A stretch of DNA of 64,000 nt from Pseudomonadota bacterium (lineage in GTDB: Bacteria > Pseudomonadota > Alphaproteobacteria > Acetobacterales > Acetobacteraceae): the NCBI GenBank assembly GCA_021798915.1, contig JAJZBM010000005.1, forward strand, positions 62,001-126,000, given 5' to 3'. Below the pieces are notes generated by a model, which had not been told where the DNA came from, ran no database searches, and was given only the letters and a program-made list of their open reading frames with translations. The translations under genes were made by a program, and so were the position numbers. Of the stretch, positions 53,031 to 64,000 are shown piece by piece. The stretch's first letter is position 1. Each line of letters starts with the position of its first letter.

Positions 53031-53555
53031 TCAGCCGCGCCCGGGCTTGCCCGGCGGCGCTTTCGGCGACCCTGCCGGTGATGCGGCATTCGGCGACGCG
53101 GCATTCGGTGACGCGGCATTGGGTGACGCGGCGGAGGGCTGCTCGGCGAGGAGGGCGACCTTGCTGAACCCACCCTGGGTGATGGTGCCCATCACCTGCA
53201 TCACCAGGCCATAGCTCACCGCGCGGTCACCGCGGACGAAAATCCGCCGCTCGGGGTTGTTTTGCGAGATCGCTTCCAGCTTGGCGACGAGATCGGGCAG
53301 TTCCACCTGGCTGTCCTGGAGATAGATATGGCCCTCGGCGTTGATGGTGACGGTGAGCGGCTGGCTGTCGCTGTTCAAGGGTTTGGCGTCGGTTTTCGGC
53401 AGATCGACATCGACGCCCGAGGTCATCAGCGGCGCCGTGACCATGAAAATGATCAAAAGCACCAGCATGACGTCGACCAGCGGCGTGACGTTGATTTCGG
53501 CCAGCGGGCGGTAGCGGCCGCGCCCCTTGCCGTTGCCGGCGATGAAAGCGGCCAT
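53031..53555 (-). CDS. tolR: Tol-Pal proton-channel subunit TolR
   Basis: The 174-residue ExbD/TolR protein has the membrane helix with the proton-carrying Asp (INVTPLVDVMLVLLIIFMVTAPL) and a periplasmic domain (SGVDVDLPKTDAKPL). IFVRGDRAVSYGLVMQVMGTITQGGFSKVAL is the usual end. Beyond it lies an extra tail of ASPNA repeats followed by a Lys/Pro-rich end, not present in standard TolR. Confidence 0.95.
   Translation of the reverse strand: MAAFIAGNGKGRGRYRPLAEINVTPLVDVMLVLLIIFMVTAPLMTSGVDVDLPKTDAKPLNSDSQPLTVTINAEGHIYLQDSQVELPDLVAKLEAISQNNPERRIFVRGDRAVSYGLVMQVMGTITQGGFSKVALLAEQPSAASPNAASPNAASPNAASPAGSPKAPPGKPGRG
53080..53124. repeat. 15-bp tandem repeat in tolR tail
   Basis: Three copies of a 15-bp unit like GACGCGGCATTCGGT lie in the 3' end of tolR, encoding repeated ASPNA. 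The unit is in-frame, so slippage would vary tail length without a frameshift. Confidence 0.85.
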
Positions 53556-53557
53556 GC

Positions 53558-54274
53558 TCAGGCGCGCTCCTCGGATTGGCGCGACAGGATGGCCCCGAAC
53601 TCGGCCCCGAACCCTTCGAGACGCGAGGCGAAGCGGGCGAGATCGGTGCTGATCTTGTTATAGGCGAGCACCGCCGGAATGGCCGCGACGAGGCCGATCG
53701 CGGTCGCGAACAGCGCCTCGGCGATGCCCGGGGCGACCACCGAGAGATTGGTGTTATGCATCGCGGCGATCGCCGAGAAGCTGTGCATGATGCCCCAGAC
53801 GGTGCCGAACAGGCCGATGAACGGCGCCGTCGAGCCCACCGAGGCGAGAAAGATCATCCAGCGTTCGAGGCGTTCCATCTCGCGCTGGATGGTGACGGTC
53901 ATCGCCCGATCGACCCGTTCACGCACCCCCGAGCGACTGGCATCGGCGCCGGCGACGCGCAGACTCCGCCGCCATTCCGCCATCGCCGCGCCGAACACGG
54001 CGGCGATCGGGTTGGTCGGCTTCGCGCCTTCCTGTTCGAACAACTCATCGAGGCTGCCGCCCGACCAGAACCGGTCCTCGAACCGGTCGGCGGCGCGGCC
54101 GACCCGGCGCAGCGTCATATATTTCTCGAATACGATCGCCCATACCCAGATGCTGGCCGCGAGCAGCAGCAGCATGACGAATTTGACGATGATATCGGCC
54201 TGCATGAAGAGGCCCCAAAGCGAGAGATCCGCCCCCGCCGCCGCCAGATTGGCGGCATCCACTGCCCGATCCAC
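53558..54274 (-). CDS. tolQ: Tol-Pal proton-channel subunit TolQ
   Basis: The 238-residue MotA/ExbB-family protein has three membrane helices: FVMLLLLAASIWVWAIVFEKY, then IFLASVGSTAPFIGLFGTVWGIM and IAEALFATAIGLVAAIPAVLAYN. With TolR it forms the proton channel that energises TolA. The TolR start lies 2 bp past its stop. Order tolQ-tolR-tolA-tolB-pal is canonical. Confidence 0.96.
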   Translation of the reverse strand: MDRAVDAANLAAAGADLSLWGLFMQADIIVKFVMLLLLAASIWVWAIVFEKYMTLRRVGRAADRFEDRFWSGGSLDELFEQEGAKPTNPIAAVFGAAMAEWRRSLRVAGADASRSGVRERVDRAMTVTIQREMERLERWMIFLASVGSTAPFIGLFGTVWGIMHSFSAIAAMHNTNLSVVAPGIAEALFATAIGLVAAIPAVLAYNKISTDLARFASRLEGFGAEFGAILSRQSEERA

Positions 54275-54321
54275 TCAACCCACTCCCTGATGATGCCTCA
54301 GATTACGTCCCACGCGCTCGC

Positions 54322-54774
54322 TCAAGCCCGGCCCGCCACCAGCGCCGCCATTGCATCCCGCCATTCCGCCGGCAAGCGCTGCGGGCGCTGGTCGTGGCAT
54401 CCGACGCAAGCCAGCGAAACCGTCAGCCAAACCAGCGCCGCCGTCTCGCCCTGGCGGTAGAAACCCTGGCGCAGCAAAGCCGAGGCACCGCCCACCGCCA
54501 GCACCTCGGTTTCGACGACGAGCAGGTCATCGAGCCGCGCCGGACGCAGATAATCCAGTTTCGCCCGCCGCACCACGAAGAACATGCCATGCCGGGCCAC
54601 CAATGCGGCGTGCGGAAAGCCGAGATCGCGCAGACACTCGCTCCGCGCCCGCTCGGCGAAGCGGAGATAGGTCGCGTGATAGACGATGCCGCCGGCATCC
54701 GTATCCTCGAAATAGACCCGCACCTCATAGCGATGTTTTTTGTCGTCGAACATTACTTTATTCCGACAATTCAT
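54322..54774 (-). CDS. ybgC: Tol-Pal-associated acyl-CoA thioesterase YbgC
   Basis: The 150-residue hotdog thioesterase shows the YbgC signature [25 protein letters not shown], with the catalytic Asp in EDTD. It hydrolyses acyl-CoA or acyl-ACP and is regularly the first gene of tol-pal operons. The ATG at 54774 overlaps the ruvB stop by 4 bp; a second ATG seven codons in (54753) is an alternative. Confidence 0.93.
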   Translation of the reverse strand: MNCRNKVMFDDKKHRYEVRVYFEDTDAGGIVYHATYLRFAERARSECLRDLGFPHAALVARHGMFFVVRRAKLDYLRPARLDDLLVVETEVLAVGGASALLRQGFYRQGETAALVWLTVSLACVGCHDQRPQRLPAEWRDAMAALVAGRA

Positions 54775-55835
54775 TCATCTTCGCCAAGACCTTCCTCCTC
54801 GGCACGGGAATCGAGCGCCAGCAGATCGGGCTCCGCTTGCGGCGGCGTGAGGCCGAGATGCCGCCAGCCCGGGCGCCCGAGCATCCGCCCGCGCGAGGTG
54901 CGCAAAACCAGCCCCTCCTGGATGAGATAGGGCTCGATCACATCTTCGATGGTATCGCGCGCCTCGGCCAGCGCCGCCGCCAGCGTCTCCACCCCGACCG
55001 GCCCGCCGGCGTGATGCTCGGCGATGCGGCGGAGATAGCGGCGATCCATGGCGTCGAGCCCGAGGTGATCGACATCGAGCCGGGTGAGTGCCGCGTCGGT
55101 CGCGGCGCGGTCGATCGGGTCGGTGCCGGCGACGGCGGCGAAATCGCGGAGCCGCCGCAAAAGCCGGCCGGCGATGCGGGGTGTGCCGCGTGCCCGCCGC
55201 GCGATCTCGCCCGCCGCCTCCGCGCTGAGCCGCATCCCGAGGCGCGCGCCGGCGCGGGCGACGATCCGCTCCAGCTCTTCGGGTGTGTAGAAAACCAGCC
55301 GCAGCGGAATCCCGAAGCGGTCGCGGAGCGGGGTCGCGAGCAGCCCAGCGCGGGTGGTCGCGGCGACCAGGGTGAAGGGCGGCAGGTCGATGCGCACGCT
55401 GCGCGCCGCTGGCCCCTCACCGATGATCAGATCGAGCTGGAAATCCTCCATCGCCGGGTAGAGAACCTCCTCGATCGCCGGCTGGAGACGGTGGATCTCA
55501 TCGATGAACAACACATCGCGCGGCTGGAGATTGGTCAGGATCGCGGCGAGATCGCCGGCGCGCTGGATGACCGGCCCCGAGGTCGCACGAAACCCGACCC
55601 CGAGTTCGCGCGCGACGATCTGCGCGAGCGTCGTCTTGCCGAGTCCCGGCGGGCCATGCAGCAGCACGTGATCCAGCGCCTCGCCGCGCGCCTGAGCGGC
55701 GGCGATGAAGACGGCGAGATTCTCCCGGCTGGTCTTCTGGCCGACGAAATCGGCGAGAAGGCGCGGGCGGAGGCTGGCCTCGGCGGCATCCTCGGGGGTG
55801 CTGCGCGGCGAAAGGAGAGGGGGGTCGGCGGTCAT
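54771..55835 (-). CDS. ruvB: Holliday-junction branch-migration helicase RuvB
   Basis: RuvB is the AAA+ motor of the RuvAB complex. The 354-residue protein begins with the family block [13 protein letters not shown]. It has Walker [12 protein letters not shown], Walker [16 protein letters not shown], sensor 1 LVAATTRAG and the arginine-finger region LRDRFGI. The winged C-terminal domain contains [16 protein letters not shown]. It lies 7 bp after ruvA. Confidence 0.96.
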   Translation of the reverse strand: MTADPPLLSPRSTPEDAAEASLRPRLLADFVGQKTSRENLAVFIAAAQARGEALDHVLLHGPPGLGKTTLAQIVARELGVGFRATSGPVIQRAGDLAAILTNLQPRDVLFIDEIHRLQPAIEEVLYPAMEDFQLDLIIGEGPAARSVRIDLPPFTLVAATTRAGLLATPLRDRFGIPLRLVFYTPEELERIVARAGARLGMRLSAEAAGEIARRARGTPRIAGRLLRRLRDFAAVAGTDPIDRAATDAALTRLDVDHLGLDAMDRRYLRRIAEHHAGGPVGVETLAAALAEARDTIEDVIEPYLIQEGLVLRTSRGRMLGRPGWRHLGLTPPQAEPDLLALDSRAEEEGLGEDE

Positions 55836-55842
55836 CGCCCGC

Positions 55843-56442
55843 TCACCGCGCCAAAAGCCGGAGGCTCGCGCGGATCAGGGCGTCGAGACCGGAAGCCGCG
55901 CCGAGATCCTCAGCCGCGCGTGCCACCGCCGCCTGGGCGTCGGCGCGCCGGTAGCCGAGATTGACGAGCGCCGAAAGCGCATCGCCGGCGTCGCCGTCTG
56001 TGACCGCGGGGAGGGCGCCGCCGCCCGCTTCCGCCGGCATCGCGCCGGCGCGCTCGCGGAGTTCGGTCACCAGACGCGCCGCGAGCTTGGCGCCGACCCC
56101 CGGCGCGCGGGTCAGCGCGGCGCGATCGCCGGCGGCGATGGCGGCGATCAGCGCGGATGGCGGCAACGTCGCGAGAATGGCGAGTGCGAGCTTCGCCCCC
56201 ACCCCCTGCACCGTCGTCAGCAGGCGAAACCAATCGCGCTCGGCGGCCTCGGCGAAGCCGTAGAGCACCAGCGCGTCCTCGCGGAGATGGGTTTCGATCA
56301 GCAGCGTCGTGACCGCCGGCGGCGGGGCGAGCGCGGCCAATGTCGGCGTCGCGGCATGGACGAGATAGCCGACCCCGCCGACATCGATGACACAGTGATC
56401 GGCGGCGCGCGTCACCACCACCCCGGTGAGCCGCGCGATCAC
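55843..56442 (-). CDS. ruvA: Holliday-junction binding protein RuvA
   Basis: RuvA tetramers hold the four-way junction open for RuvB. The 199-residue protein has the OB-fold start [10 protein letters not shown], the [20 protein letters not shown] block and helix-hairpin-helix motifs [11 protein letters not shown] and [12 protein letters not shown] small C-terminal three-helix domain ([20 protein letters not shown]) contacts RuvB. Its ATG overlaps the ruvC stop by 4 bp. Confidence 0.95.
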   Translation of the reverse strand: MIARLTGVVVTRAADHCVIDVGGVGYLVHAATPTLAALAPPPAVTTLLIETHLREDALVLYGFAEAAERDWFRLLTTVQGVGAKLALAILATLPPSALIAAIAAGDRAALTRAPGVGAKLAARLVTELRERAGAMPAEAGGGALPAVTDGDAGDALSALVNLGYRRADAQAAVARAAEDLGAASGLDALIRASLRLLAR

Positions 56443-56936
56443 GAAGCTTGCGCCCAGGTGAGGCGGCTGGCGCGATGATGGGCGTGGCAGATCGCGACCG
56501 CCAGCGCATCGGCGGCGTCGAGCCGGGTCGGCGTTGCCCCGGGCAATAGCCGGCGGACCATCATCGCGACCTGCTCCTTGCTCGCCCCGCCCGTGCCGAC
56601 CACCGAGCGCTTGACCGTCTTCGCGCCATATTCGGCGACCGCGATGCCGGCCAGCGCCGGGGCGAGCAGCACGATCCCGCGGGCATAGCCGAGTTTCAGC
56701 GTCGCCTGGCCGTTGCGGTTGACATAGGTTTCCTCGACCGCTGCCTCCTCCGGCCGGTGGGCGGCGATCAGCGCCGCCAGCGCATCATGCAGCGCCCGGA
56801 GCCGCATCGCCACCGGTGCCTCGGCGCTGGTCGCGATCACGCCATCGGCGAGATGGATCAGGCGGCTGCCCTCCTGCCCGATCATTCCCCAGCCGGTGAA
56901 GCGCAGCCCGGGATCGAGGCCGAGGACACGGAGCAT
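56439..56936 (-). CDS. ruvC: Holliday-junction resolvase RuvC
   Basis: RuvC cleaves Holliday junctions symmetrically. The 165-residue RNase-H-fold nuclease has the first catalytic Asp in VLGLDPGLRFTGWG, the Glu pair in AVEETYVNRNGQATLKLG and C-terminal acidic residues in RLDAADALAVAICHAHH. The ATG shares one base with the yebC stop. The yebC-ruvC-ruvA-ruvB order is conserved across proteobacteria. Confidence 0.95.
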   Translation of the reverse strand: MLRVLGLDPGLRFTGWGMIGQEGSRLIHLADGVIATSAEAPVAMRLRALHDALAALIAAHRPEEAAVEETYVNRNGQATLKLGYARGIVLLAPALAGIAVAEYGAKTVKRSVVGTGGASKEQVAMMVRRLLPGATPTRLDAADALAVAICHAHHRASRLTWAQAS

Positions 56937-57685
56937 CAGGCCGAGAGCTTCCGCATCACCGCCTCGGGGATGTCGAAATTGGCGTAGACGTTCTGCACGT
57001 CGTCGCTTTCCTCCAAGGCATCGAGCAGTTTCAGCACGCTCGCCGCTTTTTCCTCGTCGAGCGTGACCAGGGTGTCCGGCCGCCATTCGATCCGCGCCGT
57101 CTCGGGCGCGCCGAAGCGGGCCTCTAGCGCGTCACGGACGGCGAAGAAATCCTCGATCCCGGTGGTGATCTCGTGGCCTTCGCCGTCGCTCACCACATTC
57201 TCCGCGCCGGCTTCGATCGCCGCCTCCAGCATGGCGTCATCATCGGCGACGCGTTTGGGATAGCGCACCACACCGCTCCGGGTGAACAGGAACGCGACCG
57301 CATTGGTCTCGGCGAGCGCGCCGCCATGTTTGGCGAAAGCCGAGCGGATGTCGGAGGCGGTGCGGTTGCGGTTGTCGGTCAGCGCCTCGACGATCACCGC
57401 AACCCCGGCCGGGCCGTAACCCTCATAGCGGATCTCGGCGAAATCCTCGCCGCCGCCGCCGCCGGTCGCCTTCTTGATCGCCCGCTCGATGGTATCGCGC
57501 GGCATATTCGCCTCGCGCGCAGCGGCGCAAGCGGCGCGGAGACGCGGATTGGACGCCGGGTCGGGCAGGCCGGCACGGGCGGAGACGGTGATTTCGCGGA
57601 TCAGCTTCGCGAATTGCCGCGCCCGGCGGGCATCTTGCGCCCCCTTGCGGTGCATGATGTTCTTGAATTGCGAATGTCCGGCCAT
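56936..57685 (-). CDS. yebC: YebC/PmpR-family regulator or translation factor
   Basis: The 249-residue protein begins with the family signature [32 protein letters not shown]. It contains [47 protein letters not shown] and [11 protein letters not shown]. YebC proteins have been reported as transcription regulators and, more recently, as factors that relieve ribosome stalling. It heads the ruv gene run. Confidence 0.95.
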   Translation of the reverse strand: MAGHSQFKNIMHRKGAQDARRARQFAKLIREITVSARAGLPDPASNPRLRAACAAAREANMPRDTIERAIKKATGGGGGEDFAEIRYEGYGPAGVAVIVEALTDNRNRTASDIRSAFAKHGGALAETNAVAFLFTRSGVVRYPKRVADDDAMLEAAIEAGAENVVSDGEGHEITTGIEDFFAVRDALEARFGAPETARIEWRPDTLVTLDEEKAASVLKLLDALEESDDVQNVYANFDIPEAVMRKLSA

Positions 57686-57811
57686 CGCCGCGCCTTTACC
57701 TCAGCTTCGGGGAATGCGAGGCGCTTTTAGCAGCGCCGGCGGGCGCGGGGAATGCCCAACGGAAGACGCCGGGGAAAGCCTGCCGGTAAGGGCAAAAAGA
57801 GGAAAGAATTT

Positions 57812-57870
57812 GTTCTTTTTTGAAAAAAAGAACCAAAAAACTTTAATCCGTTGAGCAGTGCCTGCGGCAC
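57812..57870 (+). repeat. Intergenic two-hairpin repeat, copy 3, module A
   Basis: The 33-bp core (57812-57844) is identical to copies at 11650 and 63539. It is followed by AATCCGTTGA and a shortened GC hairpin (GTGCC-TGC-GGCAC, 57858-57870). It lies in the 265-bp gap between the ligA stop and the yebC start, where the genes are in tandem, so here it would act as a terminator or RNA-end hairpin for ligA. Confidence 0.85.
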
Positions 57871-57886
57871 AACAACACCAAGAAAA

Positions 57887-57929
57887 CAGAATAAAGTCTT
57901 TTTGCTTCTTTTTCTTCAGAAAAAGAAGA
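57887..57929 (+). repeat. Intergenic hairpin repeat, module B (first copy)
   Basis: These 43 bp are identical to 63632-63674. The core is the inverted repeat CTTCTTTTTCT-TC-AGAAAAAGAAG, preceded by CAGAATAAAGTCTTTTTG. It follows module A at both sites. Confidence 0.85.
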
Positions 57930-57950
57930 GTTTTTATTTCTTTGATTTAA

Positions 57951-61753
<3,803 letters not shown>

Positions 61754-61777
61754 GCGTGCGGGCGGTGCGGCCGCGGG

Positions 61778-62641
61778 TCAAAAAATCCAGCCGAAGACGC
61801 GTTGGAAAAACCCGGAATTATCCGCCTCCCCCACTGGTTTGCCGGAGACCTGATGATCATCGACGAGCAGATTCCAGCTATCGCGATACCATTCGCTGTT
61901 CGGATAATTGTGCTGGAGGACGCTCGCCGTCTTTTTCGCCTGATCGGGCATGCCGAGCAGCATGTAGATTTCGGTCAGCCGATAGAGCGCTTCCGGCGCC
62001 ATATTGGTCATCTGGTAATCCTGCACCACCCGTTGATAGCGGTTGATGGCAGCGGCATAGAGACCCTGGCCCTCATACCAGCGCCCGATCGACATTTCCT
62101 GGCCGGCGAGATGGTCGAGGCAGAGATCGATCTTGAAGCGGGCGTCGCGGGCATAGGCGCTGTCGGGGAAGCGGTTGACGACCTCCTTGAGGGCGGCGAG
62201 GGCGAGCTGGGTGTTTTTCTGATCGCGCTGGACATCGACGATCTGCTCGTAAAAATCGAGGGCGCGGAGGTAATAGGCGTAGGCGATGTCCTTGCTGGTC
62301 GGGTGGAGCTGGATGAAGCGATCGAGGGTCGCCGAGGAATCGCTGAATTTGCCGCTGGCGTATTGTGCATAGGCGTCCATCAACTGAGCGCTCGCGGCCC
62401 AGGCGGAATAGGGATAGTTGGATTGCAACTGGTCGAAGCGCTTGGTCGCGATCGTGTAACGGCCGGCGTTCAACGCATCGAGACCCTGATTGTAAAGCTG
62501 CTCGACCGGGATTTTGGAGACGTCCTCATCGTTGCTCGACGTCGAACAGGCGGCGAGGGCCGCGATGGCGAACAGGAGCAGCCCGGGGCCGAAGGGCGGG
62601 CGGAAAGCGGGCGTCCGATCACGACATTGGCGGGGTGTCAT
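61778..62641 (-). CDS. bamD: Outer-membrane assembly lipoprotein BamD
   Basis: BamD is the essential lipoprotein partner of BamA in outer-membrane protein insertion. The 287-residue protein has a lipobox LAACSTSS, then TPR repeats (PVEQLYNQGLDALNAGRYTIATKRFDQLQSNYPYSAWA, and YPNSEWYRDSW near the end). The N-terminus before the signal helix is long; a later start is possible but no better ATG is seen. Confidence 0.94.
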   Translation of the reverse strand: MTPRQCRDRTPAFRPPFGPGLLLFAIAALAACSTSSNDEDVSKIPVEQLYNQGLDALNAGRYTIATKRFDQLQSNYPYSAWAASAQLMDAYAQYASGKFSDSSATLDRFIQLHPTSKDIAYAYYLRALDFYEQIVDVQRDQKNTQLALAALKEVVNRFPDSAYARDARFKIDLCLDHLAGQEMSIGRWYEGQGLYAAAINRYQRVVQDYQMTNMAPEALYRLTEIYMLLGMPDQAKKTASVLQHNYPNSEWYRDSWNLLVDDHQVSGKPVGEADNSGFFQRVFGWIF

Positions 62642-62710
62642 CGCCCCCTCCCATAGCCGAACCCGTCCCGCTCGTCATGTCTTTTCACGGGATCGGGACC
62701 GATCACGCAG

Positions 62711-63463
62711 TCAGGGCTGGCGCAGAAACAGCCCGATGGTCAGCGCGACACCGATCAGCACGACACCGATGCGGAGTTTCCGATCATCGACCCGGCGCAG
62801 CAGCCAGGCGCCGACCTGGCCGCCGGCGATGGCGCCGATGCCGAGGCTGATCGCCGCCCGCCAATGAACCTCGCCGCCGCCGGCGAAAACCAGAACCGCC
62901 GCCGCGTTCATCGCCGCCGCCAGGGCGTTTTTCGTCGCACCCGCCTGACGGAGGGCAAGGCCTGCGAGGGTCAGCACGGCGAGCATCAGAAACCCGATGC
63001 CGCCACCGAAATACCCGCCATAGATTGCGATCACGAACTGCGCCGCGCCGGCGCCGAGGCGGCCGATATTCACCGTCCTCTGCTGGCGGCGGCGAAAACT
63101 GCCCCAGGCGAAGACCGAGGTTGCGAACAGGACGAGAAACGGCACCAGGCGCGCAAAAAATCGCGGCGGTGTCGCAAGCAGGAGCAGCGCCCCGACCACC
63201 CCGCCAGCCAGGCTGATCCCGACCAGCAGCGGAAACGACAATCCCGCGCCCCCGGCAACGTCACGCCGCCCGGCGAGCCCGGTCGTCACCTGGCCGGGAA
63301 AAAGTGCGACGGTCGAGGTGATATTGGCCGCCCGCGCATCCATCCCGGCGAGCAAAAGCGCCGGGAAGGTCAGGAATGACCCACCCCCGGCCAACGCATT
63401 CTGCACCCCGGCGGCAAAGCCGACGACCAGCAGCAGTAGCAATAACATCCAATCAGACGGCAT
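62711..63463 (-). CDS. TauE/SafE-family membrane permease
   Basis: The 250-residue protein has about eight hydrophobic helices and the duplicated TSUP-family pattern: GVQNALAGGGSFLTFPALLLAGM in the first half and GGYFGGGIGFLMLAVL in the second. These proteins export sulfite or sulfonates and related sulfur anions. It interrupts the usual lpxC-bamD neighbourhood. GGAG precedes the ATG. A link to the sulfide module at 5-8 kb is possible but unsupported by position. Confidence 0.88.
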   Translation of the reverse strand: MPSDWMLLLLLLVVGFAAGVQNALAGGGSFLTFPALLLAGMDARAANITSTVALFPGQVTTGLAGRRDVAGGAGLSFPLLVGISLAGGVVGALLLLATPPRFFARLVPFLVLFATSVFAWGSFRRRQQRTVNIGRLGAGAAQFVIAIYGGYFGGGIGFLMLAVLTLAGLALRQAGATKNALAAAMNAAAVLVFAGGGEVHWRAAISLGIGAIAGGQVGAWLLRRVDDRKLRIGVVLIGVALTIGLFLRQP

Positions 63464-63538
63464 ATCTCTCCCCCCCGGCCCCTTTTGCCAGGGCGAGGGA
63501 TGGTTGTTCAACCCATGGAGGAAGGAAAGCAGGGAATA

Positions 63539-63602
63539 GTTCTTTTTTGAAAAAAAGAACCAAAAAACTTTTATCTGTTGGGCAGTGCCTACGGCACTGC
63601 CC
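63539..63602 (+). repeat. Intergenic two-hairpin repeat, copy 4, module A
   Basis: The most complete copy. The A/T hairpin core (63539-63571, identical to copies 1 and 3) is followed by TATCTGTTG and the perfect GC hairpin GGGCAGTGCC-TAC-GGCACTGCCC (63580-63602). It lies between lpxC and the TauE-type gene, both on the minus strand. Confidence 0.88.
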
Positions 63603-63631
63603 ATGCCGGAGGCGAGGCAACAGAAAAAAAC

Positions 63632-63674
63632 CAGAATAAAGTCTTTTTGCTTCTTTTTCTTCAGAAAAAGAAGA
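63632..63674 (+). repeat. Intergenic hairpin repeat, module B (second copy)
   Basis: Identical over 43 bp to 57887-57929, with the stem CTTCTTTTTCT / AGAAAAAGAAG followed here by a T-run. It lies 29 bp beyond module A, compared with 16 bp at the other site. Confidence 0.85.
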
Positions 63675-63735
63675 TTTTTTTTTGCCCTTGAGGGAGAAAG
63701 CGAGAAGGTTTTTATTGCTGGCTTGTTACGCTATT

Positions 63736-64000
63736 TCACGCCGCGGCGGAAAGGCGAGACGACGCCGGCGCAACCTCGGCCCAGGCGCCTTCGCTCGCGA
63801 ACAGAGCCCGGAGCAGGCGATTGTTGAGAGCGTGACCGGAGCAATGGGCGACGAAACGCCCGCGCAGTGTCGCCCCGGCCAGGGCAAGATCGCCGACCGC
63901 ATCCAAAAGCTTGTGACGGACGAATTCATCCGGCGCGCGCAAGCCCCCCGGGTTGAGCACCCGCGCGCCATCGACCACCACCGCATTATCGAGGCTGCCA
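63736..64000 (-). CDS. lpxC: UDP-3-O-acyl-N-acetylglucosamine deacetylase LpxC (C-terminal part)
   Basis: LpxC catalyses the committed step of lipid A synthesis with a zinc ion. Only the last 87 codons or so are in the window. The sequence [16 protein letters not shown], then [19 protein letters not shown], carries the family metal-binding His and Asp. The near-terminal [13 protein letters not shown] carries the catalytic His region. The gene continues beyond the right edge. FtsH, encoded at 45375-47303, is the protease that controls LpxC levels in enterics. Confidence 0.93.
   Translation of the reverse strand, partial: GSLDNAVVVDGARVLNPGGLRAPDEFVRHKLLDAVGDLALAGATLRGRFVAHCSGHALNNRLLRALFASEGAWAEVAPASSRLSAAA

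Overview
The window is high-GC DNA, densely packed with genes, from a Gram-negative alphaproteobacterium, most likely Rhodospirillales and probably Acetobacteraceae. This placement is inferred from gene order and protein style (yebC-ruvCAB-ybgC-tolQRAB-pal-cpoB-tilS-ftsH-folP-glmM, lpxC-bamD-recN-ligA, rsmI opposite a periplasmic LpoA/LppC-like protein), not from a database search. No phage, transposase, plasmid gene, CRISPR array or rRNA operon was seen.

Layout. 1-4.4 kb (minus strand): a two-component pair whose regulator is cut by the window edge, a short-chain dehydrogenase and an exported phosphoesterase. 4.5-11.6 kb: a sulfide module. A type I sulfide:quinone oxidoreductase, a small YgaP-like membrane protein and an exported pentapeptide-repeat protein run left. 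A persulfide-sensing ArsR-type regulator (Cys33/Cys99) and an RND efflux pair run right. Near-symmetric promoters share one palindrome between them. 11.7-16 kb: an MBL-fold hydrolase, rsmI, an LpoA-like lipoprotein and a PhoR-like kinase. 16-22.2 kb: a hydroxycinnamate-type catabolic cluster (crotonase, feruloyl-CoA synthase, thiolase, hotdog thioesterase, MarR regulator, periplasmic binding protein). 22.2-33.5 kb: housekeeping genes (aminopeptidase P, prmA, uvrD-type helicase, metF, mlaA/mlaC, ettA). 33.6-34 kb: a CAT-anticodon tRNA, probably tRNA-Ile2, beside a truncated acetyltransferase. 34-41 kb: a five-gene sugar-type ABC transporter operon. In it one permease is fused to a strictosidine-synthase/SMP-30-like beta-propeller, and a second, degenerate propeller is encoded next door. 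41-42 kb: an AT-rich patch with a PEP-CTERM-type protein, flanked by a duplicated piece of the thiD 3' end. 42-57.7 kb: a long minus-strand run of thiD, glmM, folP, ftsH, tilS, Tol-Pal, ruvCAB and yebC. 57.7-64 kb: ligA, recN, bamD, a TauE-type permease and the 3' end of lpxC.

A two-hairpin intergenic repeat recurs at four places (11.65, 22.2, 57.8 and 63.5 kb). Its 33-bp core is identical in three copies and differs at one base in the fourth. A second 43-bp hairpin module follows it in two of them.

The most novel-looking item is the ABC transporter with a permease-propeller fusion and a partner propeller lacking metal-site residues. The divergent sulfide/persulfide promoter that also drives an RND pump is the best-supported regulatory observation. 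Gaps of more than 300 bases without a gene: only 41040-41408, which holds the thiD remnant and AT-rich DNA.
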